Shown piece by piece: positions 21,621 to 29,779 of a stretch of 64,000 nt of DNA. Origin of the DNA: Clostridia bacterium (GTDB taxonomy: Bacteria; Bacillota; Clostridia; TANB77; CAG-508). How positions within the stretch are numbered: position 1 is the stretch's first letter; every line of letters starts with the position of its first letter. Position numbers and translations under genes: made by a program. The notes below the pieces were generated by a model that worked only from the letters and a program-made list of their open reading frames with translations, was not told the DNA's origin and did no database searches. Location: the NCBI GenBank assembly GCA_017456555.1, contig JAFTJF010000007.1:1-64000 (forward strand). The letters are read 5' to 3'.

Positions 21621-22688
21621 TTAACATGGAAATTTTGCTCTTATTTCATTTATTTTATCTAATTTATTTTCTAAAATGTTTAGCATAACATTTGCAGCTT
21701 CTGGATCGAATTGTGTTCCTATCCCTTCTTTAATTTGATTTTTTACATATTCTAAATCCATTTCATCTCTATAAGAACGTTTTGATGTCATTGCATCAAA
21801 TGCATCTGCAACACTTACAATTCTTGCTAAAAATGATATTTGATCTCCTTTTAATTTTTGTGGATATCCATTTCCATCATATCTTTCATGGTGTGAATAA
21901 ATAATTGGAACAATATCTCTAAAAATTGAAGATGTTGATACAATTTGTTTTCCTATTGATGGATGTTTTTTCAACTCATTGTATTCTTCATCTGTTAGTT
22001 TAGATGGTTTTAATAAAATTGTATCTGATATACCTATTTTTCCAATATCATGGAATAATCCACCAATTCTTAATGTTGCAATATCTTTATCATAAAGCCC
22101 CAACTCTTGTCCTATTAAAACAGAATATGCAGAAACTCTATCTGAATGGCCTCTTATATAAGTATCTTTTGCTTCAACTGTATATCTTAACATTTGTATT
22201 GTTTCTAAATATGCTTTTTCAATTTTATCTTTTGAAGCTTTTAATTCTTCATTCATTTCTTTTATTGTTTGCATTTGTTCTATAGATTTAAATGCAGATT
22301 CAATAAGCAATAATAATTGATCAAATTTATCTTCTTTTTCACAATAAGCTTGAATTGATAATCTTTTTATTGTTTCTAGTGGTGGCACTAAATCCTTATG
22401 ACCTGTAAGTAAAATAATATATAATTCTTTATTAAATTTTCTAATTTCTTCAACAACAGTATCTCCATGTATTGGTGACATCATAAAGTCTAATAACATT
22501 AAATCATATTTTTCATTTTTTACTTTTTCTATAGCTTCATATGGATCTGTACATCCAACTAATGTATATCCAGAGTGTCTTAAAAATACAGATAATGAAT
22601 CTATAATTCCAATCTCATCATCAACTGCTATAATTTTATAATTTTTATTTTGATTTTCATTTTCATTTTGTTGTGCTGAAAGTCTCAT
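21621..22688 (-). CDS. Response regulator with HD-GYP cyclic-di-GMP phosphodiesterase
   Basis: Receiver domain (about 15-130): acidic pair in AVDDE, phospho-acceptor Asp in LMLLDFMM, Thr in LLTGH, Lys in YCEKED. A helical linker leads to the HD-GYP domain with HSDRV, FHDIGK, HHERYDGNGYP, and VADAFDAMTSKRSYR, all metal and catalytic residues kept, so active hydrolysis of cyclic-di-GMP is expected. Start at ATG 22688 (MRLSAQQ), GGAGG six bases upstream; a TTG five codons earlier overlaps that site. The gene starts 20 bases after the kinase stop and is surely co-transcribed. 355 residues. Confidence 0.93.
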   Translation of the reverse strand: MRLSAQQNENENQNKNYKIIAVDDEIGIIDSLSVFLRHSGYTLVGCTDPYEAIEKVKNEKYDLMLLDFMMSPIHGDTVVEEIRKFNKELYIILLTGHKDLVPPLETIKRLSIQAYCEKEDKFDQLLLLIESAFKSIEQMQTIKEMNEELKASKDKIEKAYLETIQMLRYTVEAKDTYIRGHSDRVSAYSVLIGQELGLYDKDIATLRIGGLFHDIGKIGISDTILLKPSKLTDEEYNELKKHPSIGKQIVSTSSIFRDIVPIIYSHHERYDGNGYPQKLKGDQISFLARIVSVADAFDAMTSKRSYRDEMDLEYVKNQIKEGIGTQFDPEAANVMLNILENKLDKINEIRAKFPC

Positions 22689-22707
22689 AGTATACCTCCA
22701 CAATTTA

Positions 22708-24711
22708 TTAATTATTCATTGGTAAATATATTTTAAATTCTGTACCTTTGTTTGAAGTTTCAAGTTTTATATCACCATTAAATTTTGCTTTTATCATTGA
22801 ATATGACATAAACACTCCAAGTCCAGTTCCTTCTTTACCTTTTGTTGTTATCATTTCTTTAAATAATTTATCTTTTATATTGTCTGGGATTCCTGGTCCA
22901 TAATCTTTTACAGAAATTAAAATTTTATTATTTTCTAATTTTGCACTTAAATCTATCGATTTATTTGGTTCCTTTTTATAAGCTTGTATAGCATTAGAAA
23001 TTAAATTGTTTAATACTTGTACTAAACTATTTATATTTCCTTTTAAAATCACATCATTGCTAACATCATTTTTTATATTTAGAGTTACTAATGCGGATTG
23101 AAGTTCGTGTTTCATTAAAATATTTGTGTGGCTAAATAATTCTTTTATAGTGAAATCAACGGTGTCATCTCCAGATAAATTAACAGCTTGTCCTTTTACT
23201 GTTGTAATTACTTCAGACATATATGATAATTGACCTTTAATTTTTTGAAGCCAAACTTTCATATCACTCGCAATTTCATGCATATCTTGTTCATTAACTT
23301 GTGGATTTCCAATTGATGCATCAAACTCATTTACTAAATCTGTTAGACCTGCTACACCACCAGATATAGAGAATATTGGTGTTTTTAAACTGTGTGCAAT
23401 ACCACCAACCATTTGTCCTAAAGATGCTAAACGTTCTCTTTCTACAAGCATATTTTGTTTATTATGAATATCTTCTATTTGAGCATTATTTAATTTTTGA
23501 ATATCATTAAATGCAACAACTAAATCTCCAATTTCATCATTTGAAACTACTGGTAAAAGAATTTCTTTTCCACTTTCATTACAAATATTTCTAAATCCTT
23601 TATGAATTTGTCTTAAAGATTTTGAAATAGATGATGAAAATATTGCTATTATTATTGCACTAATTGCAGCTAAAAATAATGCTGTTAAAACTAAATAATT
23701 TAAAGCTGTTTTAGAAAAAATATCATATAAAATTCCTATATAAACATTTCCTGTATCTGTTTTTAATTTTATAGAACTTCCTTGAGTATCTACTCCATAG
23801 CTATCATATAATCTTCCATTATTTTGTTCAGAAATTTGAATTGTATACTCTACAATAAAATTACTTATTTCTTCACCCTTTAGCATTTCATAAGTTTTAT
23901 CTTGATTTAAAATAAATACTCTATCAGTATCATTATATAATTCAAAACCATTTGCAATTTCTTTTATTTCAGCGTTTGTATAAACTTTTTCTGTGTCAAA
24001 TTTCTCTGTTAAAATTTTATTATATACGCTATACAAAACATCTTCTTTTTCTATTACACTTACTGAATATCCAACTAAAGCTGTAAGAATAATTGCAGCT
24101 ATACAAATTGGAAATACTAGTATCATAATTCTTTTTCTTAAGCTAACTCTAAAACCAATGTCTGAACCTTCAATATATGTTTGTGTTAAAATTTCATCAT
24201 ATAAATTCTTTGAAAATATGAAAGACACAACACCTAACAATATTGAAAATGATGCTAATAATATTATTATTTTTGCAATCATTATACTTAAGTGGCTACC
24301 CGTTAAAGATAAAACTAGTATTGTTATTATTGATGGTGTTAAAATCTCAAACATATAAAATTGATATGGTAGTGTTAAACATTTTTTTCTAATTAATTTT
24401 ATTTGTTCTTTATCACTATATCTTTTGGTTAAAGACATTTTATACCATTTATCAATATCTTTTAATGCAAACTTTGTGAAAAATACGATTCCTAATACAA
24501 TTACAATTCCTAAAATCAAAAATTGTGTATTAAAAGATATGTATGACATTTGAACATCAAATGGAGTATTTATTGTTCCTGGTCCATAATTTAAAATTTT
24601 AGGTATTATCATCATCAAAATTAATATAATTATAAATGCTATAGCAGCATATCTAAAAGAAATTATATTACTTGGTGTACTATTCCATTTTATTTTTTTC
24701 TTATTTCTCAC
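22708..24711 (-). CDS. Membrane sensor histidine kinase
   Basis: About six membrane segments (near 20-40, 65-88, 122-140, 143-166, 195-220 and 337-362) with one external sensing domain of roughly 115 residues between the last two, then a HAMP region (NDEIGDLVVAFN), an H-box GGIAHSLKTPIFSISGG, N-box NNLISNAIQAY, and G-boxes DYGPGIP and GTGLGVFMSYSM. A complete kinase of 667 residues. Four upstream membrane segments before the sensor are more than usual and could themselves bind a lipophilic ligand. GTG start with GGAGGG; 20 bases behind the NRPS and 19 ahead of the HD-GYP regulator. Confidence 0.92.
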   Translation of the reverse strand: MRNKKKIKWNSTPSNIISFRYAAIAFIIILILMMIIPKILNYGPGTINTPFDVQMSYISFNTQFLILGIVIVLGIVFFTKFALKDIDKWYKMSLTKRYSDKEQIKLIRKKCLTLPYQFYMFEILTPSIITILVLSLTGSHLSIMIAKIIILLASFSILLGVVSFIFSKNLYDEILTQTYIEGSDIGFRVSLRKRIMILVFPICIAAIILTALVGYSVSVIEKEDVLYSVYNKILTEKFDTEKVYTNAEIKEIANGFELYNDTDRVFILNQDKTYEMLKGEEISNFIVEYTIQISEQNNGRLYDSYGVDTQGSSIKLKTDTGNVYIGILYDIFSKTALNYLVLTALFLAAISAIIIAIFSSSISKSLRQIHKGFRNICNESGKEILLPVVSNDEIGDLVVAFNDIQKLNNAQIEDIHNKQNMLVERERLASLGQMVGGIAHSLKTPIFSISGGVAGLTDLVNEFDASIGNPQVNEQDMHEIASDMKVWLQKIKGQLSYMSEVITTVKGQAVNLSGDDTVDFTIKELFSHTNILMKHELQSALVTLNIKNDVSNDVILKGNINSLVQVLNNLISNAIQAYKKEPNKSIDLSAKLENNKILISVKDYGPGIPDNIKDKLFKEMITTKGKEGTGLGVFMSYSMIKAKFNGDIKLETSNKGTEFKIYLPMNN

Positions 24712-24731
24712 AAGTATCCCTCCGATTAATT

Positions 24732-27700
24732 TTAAATAAAATTCACTTCTCTCATGTATTTTACTATTTTTTCTATATATTTTTTATCTATTTTTTTCCA
24801 CTCTGATTTTAATAAACTTAAATATTTTTTTGTATATTCTGATTTTATATTTACTGAGAAATTATAGTCAATAGAAATATTTGAGTTTTTTGTATTATTT
24901 ATATCATTTATAATTCCAAATAAAATTTGAGCATTTTTACTTTTTGAAATTTCAACAATTCTTTCTTGAAAATCTTTTTCTGAAACTTTTTCTATATTAA
25001 TTCCGAAAGAAACTAATACATCAATTATTTCTTTTATTTCAACAAAATTGTGATTATACAAATGAAATACTTTATTATCTGCTATTTTATTTTTTGCAAG
25101 ATTTATTATTGCTTTAGAACAAGTATCTACTGGAGTAAATTCAATTTTTTGTTCCAACATTTCTTCAGATACACAACCTAATACTACCATAGATTTTATT
25201 CTTGTATAAAAAGCATTTTCATTTATATTTTCTTGGAATTTTCCATCTAGAGCTCTACCAGATAAAATTCCAATTCTATGAATTTGTGCAACTAAGCTTT
25301 TTTCCATATATTCTAAAACAATTTTTTCTGCTTCAAATTTACTATTAACATATACATTGTCCATATAATTTTGTCCAATATATAAATTATTTTCAGAAAA
25401 TTCGACATTTCTATTATCTTGTTTTACTAAATAATTTCCAGAAACACTTATTGATGATATATGTATAAATCTTAGCTTATTTTCATAAGAAAATTCTGCA
25501 ACATTTCTTGTTCCCTCAATATTTATGGTTTTAAAATCTTCATAATTGCCATAATGTTTTACTCTTGCTGCTGTATGGATTACTGTTGATACACTATTTT
25601 TTATTTCTTTTATTATATTTTCATCAAGACCGATATTTTTCTCAGAAATAGAGCCATCAACAACCAATACTCTTTTATCTAAATAATTTGACAAATCTTC
25701 ATCAAAATAGAATTTATATTGTTCAATTAATCTATCTTTTGGTGACTTATCTTTTTTACCTCTAACTAAACAATATATTTTTGAAGTTGTAGTTTTTAAA
25801 ATTTCATTTAATAAATGAATTCCAATAAAGCCATTAGCTCCTGTTAAAAATACATTTCCTAAAACTTCATTATCTAAATCTTTCTTATCTAGTACTTCTG
25901 ATAATTCATCTATATTATGTTTAAATTTATCTGGTATTTGAGCATCTTGTTCTTTATAAGTCGAATTATTACTGTCAATATTTTCAGCTAAAGTTCTTAT
26001 TGTTGTATATTTATAAAAATCTTGTGTATTCAAATTATAATTATATTGAAGTAATAATGTTTGAACTTCTATAATTCCTAAAGAGTCTAATCCAAGAACC
26101 ATAAATGGAGTATCTATATCGACCTCTTCAACTTCTAAAGTTTTACATATAATCTTAGATAACGTTTTTTCTGTTTTTGTTTTACCTTTTTCTATATTTG
26201 ATGTTTCAAGTTTTATTTTTGGAAGTTTTTTTCTATCAAGCTTACCATTTGGAGTAAGCGGAAATTTATCAATTTTAAAATATACTGCTGGTATCATATA
26301 GTTAGGCAAGTCTTTTAGTAAAATTGATGTTATTTTATTTGTATCTTGTTCTTCTTCTGAAATATAATAGCAAATTAAATATTTTTGATTTTCATCTGCA
26401 ATTACAACATTATTTAATATTTCAGGAATTTGGTTTATTTTATTTTCAATTTCTTCAAGTTCAACTCTATAACCACGAATTTTAACTTGGAAATCTGTTC
26501 TTCCCAAATGAACAATTTCTCCACTATTTGTATAATAAGCTAAATCATTTGTATTATATATTATTTGATTTTTCTCAAATGGAGATTTTACAAACTTTTC
26601 TTTTGTAAGTTCTTCTCTATTTAAATATCCATTTGATACACCATCTCCACCAATATATAATTCACCTGGTGTATATGTTGGAAGTAAATTTTTATCTTTA
26701 TCTAATATATAACATTTTGTATTTGCAATCGGTTTACCAATTGTAATCATATTTTTTGATTTTATTTTTTTAATAGTTGACCACACTGCTGTTTCTGTTG
26801 GCCCATACATATTAAATATATTTGCTTTTGTTAAGTTTTCAAATTTTTCTACAAGCCCTTTTGGAAGCCCTTCACCACCAACCATTATATCTGTCATATT
26901 TTTAATAAATTCTGTTGTATTTTTATTTTCTAATAATGCTTTAAATCTTGATGGAGTTGTTTGAATCATTGTTACATTATTTTCTAAACATACTTTATTT
27001 AATTTTTCAGAATTATTTTGCTCTAACTCATTTGCCAGTACTAAAGTCATTCCAGAAGTTAAAGCTCCCCAAAATTCTAAAACAAATATATCAAAACATA
27101 TTGTTGTTATTGAAACCATTACTTTTTCAGGAGCAAATTTAATTATTTCTTTTGTTCCTAGTAAAAAGTTATTTATATTTTTATGTTTTAGCATAACTCC
27201 TTTTGGTTTCCCAGTTGAACCAGAAGTATATATTAAATAAATTAAATCTTCTGGTTTTATACTTTCTTCAACTTCAACATTTTCTCTATTATAAGCAGTT
27301 GACTCTAAGCCAATATCAACTTTTTTAATATTTAATTTTTCATTTATAATTTTTTGAGTTTTCTTATTAGATAATAGCATTTTAGCACCACTATCTAATA
27401 ACATATATTCTATTCTCTCTTCTGGATATTCTGGATCTATTGGAAGATATGCCCCACCAATTTTTAATATTGCTAAAAGTCCAATTGCAAGTTCTAAAGA
27501 ACGATTAACACAAATACCTATAATATCTTTATATTTTGCACCTTCTAGTTTTAAACTATTAGCTAAAATATTAGATTTTTCATCTAATTCTTTATATGTC
27601 ATACTTCTATTTTCAAAAATTACAGCTTCTTTTTCTGGGTATTTTTTTACCATTTCTTTAAAATATTTTATAACATTTTTGTTTTTATTATATTTTAAAG

Positions 27701-29042
27701 TTGTATCATTAAAATCCACTAAAAGCTTTCTTTTTTCGTTTTCAGTAATTATTTCAATATCTTTAATTAAAACTTTATCAGTATCTAAAATTCTATTAAT
27801 CATTTCCATAATTCTAGAATGCATATTTTTTACATATTCATCAGAATATTTCAATTTTTTAAAATCATAACATACTGTTAATATTCCTTCTTCATCTAAA
27901 TCTAAAAATTGTATAGTCATATCATCAGTTACATTTTTATTAAATGCCCATCTTGTTGAATATTTGTATTCAGTTTCGTTGTTAGCTTTTGTTAATTGAT
28001 ATGAAAGAACAATGTTATATAAATTTGGAACTGAAGAATCTTTTTTTCTTAGCTCTTCTAATAACATTTGATATGGATATTTTTGATGTCTAAGTAAAGA
28101 AACAGTATCTTTAGAAATTTCATTTGCAAAACTAATAAAGTCTGTATCTGGTTCCACATTTACTTTAAAAGGAACAACATTTACAAACATTCCTACAATG
28201 TTTTTTTCTTTAAAATTAGTTCTATTTAATATTGGAGTACCAATACTAAATTCCTTTGAATTAATGATTTTTGAAATATAAACCGAATAAACAGCCATAA
28301 GGAAATTAAATACTGTAAGCTTATTTTTATTACAATATTCATTAATTAATTTCATTTTGGCTTTAGGAATAGAGAAAGTTAATCTTTCTCCAAGGCATGA
28401 AAATTCTGTATTTTTCTCAGAACTATCTGAAGGTAAAATTGCTGGATTTATATTATTTGAAAATAACTCATTCCAGTATTCTTTATCTTTTAAAAATTTT
28501 GAACTATTAAAATATTCTTTTTCATTTTCTGCATAATCAATATATGAAAATTCTACATCTTCACTAGCAATATTATTTTTTATATTTGAATATGCTTTCA
28601 TTATTTTTCTACAAGTTAAACCTAAAGTCCAACCATCAGAAAGAATGTGATGAATGTTTAATAAAAATCCACCAGCACCATTTTCAAATCTAAAAATTTT
28701 AAATTCATATAAAGCTGACTCAAATAAAGAAAAATGTTTTGCCATAAGCATATTTTCAATTTGATCAACTTCTGATTTATCTTTTATATCTATAATTTCA
28801 ATATCTGGAATTGTTTTCTCAGATATAAATTGTTTTACTTCATTTGCTTTTTGAATTAATTGAATATGAAAAACATCATTTTCTTTTATTACTGTTTCTA
28901 TTGCTTGTTTCAAAGCATCAAAATCAAGAACAGAATCTATAATTGCTGTTCCACAAATATTATTAACAGAAGTATTTTTATAAAACTTTTCTGTAAGTAG
29001 TATTGATTTTTGTGGATATGTTAAACTAACTAATTTTTTCAT
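24732..29042 (-). CDS. Single-module NRPS: condensation-adenylation-carrier-reductase
   Basis: Condensation domain with HHILSDG (131-137). Adenylation domain with IYTSGSTGKPKG (about 604), MYGPTETAVW, GRTDFQVKIRGYRVE and TPNGKLDRKKLP. Aligned by eye to GrsA, the pocket residues are D651, I, L, Q, M, G, M, V, W and K, very close to the known glycine code DILQLGLIWK. Carrier domain LGLDSL with the phosphopantetheine Ser at 987. Thioester reductase (about 1060-1436) with TGANGFIG and YVNSK. Expected release is as aldehyde or alcohol. With a leading condensation domain and no second module, the likely product is an N-acylated (or N-aminoacylated) glycinal or glycinol. First gene of a three-gene operon. 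No phosphopantetheinyl transferase or export gene nearby. Confidence 0.93.
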   Translation of the reverse strand: MKKLVSLTYPQKSILLTEKFYKNTSVNNICGTAIIDSVLDFDALKQAIETVIKENDVFHIQLIQKANEVKQFISEKTIPDIEIIDIKDKSEVDQIENMLMAKHFSLFESALYEFKIFRFENGAGGFLLNIHHILSDGWTLGLTCRKIMKAYSNIKNNIASEDVEFSYIDYAENEKEYFNSSKFLKDKEYWNELFSNNINPAILPSDSSEKNTEFSCLGERLTFSIPKAKMKLINEYCNKNKLTVFNFLMAVYSVYISKIINSKEFSIGTPILNRTNFKEKNIVGMFVNVVPFKVNVEPDTDFISFANEISKDTVSLLRHQKYPYQMLLEELRKKDSSVPNLYNIVLSYQLTKANNETEYKYSTRWAFNKNVTDDMTIQFLDLDEEGILTVCYDFKKLKYSDEYVKNMHSRIMEMINRILDTDKVLIKDIEIITENEKRKLLVDFNDTTLKYNKNKNVIKYFKEMVKKYPEKEAVIFENRSMTYKELDEKSNILANSLKLEGAKYKDIIGICVNRSLELAIGLLAILKIGGAYLPIDPEYPEERIEYMLLDSGAKMLLSNKKTQKIINEKLNIKKVDIGLESTAYNRENVEVEESIKPEDLIYLIYTSGSTGKPKGVMLKHKNINNFLLGTKEIIKFAPEKVMVSITTICFDIFVLEFWGALTSGMTLVLANELEQNNSEKLNKVCLENNVTMIQTTPSRFKALLENKNTTEFIKNMTDIMVGGEGLPKGLVEKFENLTKANIFNMYGPTETAVWSTIKKIKSKNMITIGKPIANTKCYILDKDKNLLPTYTPGELYIGGDGVSNGYLNREELTKEKFVKSPFEKNQIIYNTNDLAYYTNSGEIVHLGRTDFQVKIRGYRVELEEIENKINQIPEILNNVVIADENQKYLICYYISEEEQDTNKITSILLKDLPNYMIPAVYFKIDKFPLTPNGKLDRKKLPKIKLETSNIEKGKTKTEKTLSKIICKTLEVEEVDIDTPFMVLGLDSLGIIEVQTLLLQYNYNLNTQDFYKYTTIRTLAENIDSNNSTYKEQDAQIPDKFKHNIDELSEVLDKKDLDNEVLGNVFLTGANGFIGIHLLNEILKTTTSKIYCLVRGKKDKSPKDRLIEQYKFYFDEDLSNYLDKRVLVVDGSISEKNIGLDENIIKEIKNSVSTVIHTAARVKHYGNYEDFKTINIEGTRNVAEFSYENKLRFIHISSISVSGNYLVKQDNRNVEFSENNLYIGQNYMDNVYVNSKFEAEKIVLEYMEKSLVAQIHRIGILSGRALDGKFQENINENAFYTRIKSMVVLGCVSEEMLEQKIEFTPVDTCSKAIINLAKNKIADNKVFHLYNHNFVEIKEIIDVLVSFGINIEKVSEKDFQERIVEISKSKNAQILFGIINDINNTKNSNISIDYNFSVNIKSEYTKKYLSLLKSEWKKIDKKYIEKIVKYMREVNFI

Positions 29043-29075
29043 ATTCTACATCCTAAAATATTTTATCACAACAAA

Positions 29076-29103
29076 ATTATATCTTAACTTCCTTAAAAAT
29101 CAA
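29076..29103 (-). promoter_or_regulatory. Candidate promoter of the NRPS operon
   Basis: TTGATT (29098-29103), 16-base spacer, TATAAT (29076-29081) on the minus strand. Transcription would begin about 27 bases before the ATG, which has a modest AGGAT site. Confidence 0.6.
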
Positions 29104-29181
29104 GATACTTCTAGTATTTGTATAAAATATATTTTTATAAAATTTTATATAAAAAATTTACACAATATTTAATTTATCTTT

Positions 29182-29478
29182 TTAATAATATTTAACAAAC
29201 AAATATATTATTAAAGCAATTTCAGCAATTAAAATTGTTGGCATACCAACTGTAAATTTTAATTTTTTAGTCTTATGTCTAAAAGTATACATACCAGCTA
29301 TTGTTCCAATTCCACCACCAAGTAAGCAAAGCATCATTAAAGTGCCTTCTGGAATTCTCCACCAATCTTTTTTAGCTTTCAATTTATCAATCCCCATAGC
29401 AAGAAATCCAATAACATTTATAGTAAGTACATAAATTAAAACATATTTCCAATTAATTAATCCAAGCAAAGCTTTCAT
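29182..29478 (-). CDS. DUF1294 small membrane protein
   Basis: Short membrane protein of unknown function, 98 residues, with about three hydrophobic segments. The DUF1294 hallmarks are MGIDKLKAKKDWWRIPEGTL and LGGGIGTIAGMYTFRHKTKK. Start chosen at ATG 29478, which has AAAGGA eight bases upstream; the ATG five codons earlier overlaps that site. It stands alone between the NRPS operon and a long palindrome. Confidence 0.8.
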   Translation of the reverse strand: MKALLGLINWKYVLIYVLTINVIGFLAMGIDKLKAKKDWWRIPEGTLMMLCLLGGGIGTIAGMYTFRHKTKKLKFTVGMPTILIAEIALIIYLFVKYY

Positions 29479-29520
29479 AATCTTTCCTTTCATAATCTCT
29501 ATAAAATAATTTAAAGAAAT

Positions 29521-29740
29521 TAATATTTATTTAGTAATTATCAAATTAATTATATTATGGATGAAGTTTTGGAATTGAAAGTACTTTGAACTTAGAAGTT
29601 CTTAGAGAAATTTTTGTAGGGAATCTCAAATTTACTTTGAGGGCGCTACAAAAATTAATCCTAGAACTTCTGTAAAAAGTACTTGATTGTAAAAACTGAA
29701 GTAATAATATAATAATTTGATAATCAATTAAATAATATTT
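29521..29740. repeat. Near-perfect 220-base palindrome, MITE-like
   Basis: Left and right halves are inverted copies over nearly their full length: TATCAAATTAATTATATTAT (left) matches the inverse at about 29708-29727; AAGTACTTT and AGAAGTTCT (29579-29602) recur inverted at 29661-29683; ATTTTTGTAG (29610-29619) pairs with CTACAAAAAT (29646-29655). The centre is about 26 bases with CTCAAATTTACTTTGAG. No frame. It lies after polC and upstream of the DUF1294 gene, so it could also end polC transcripts. Confidence 0.65.
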
Positions 29741-29779
29741 AACTATATAAAATCATATATACTTTATTTGATAATACTT

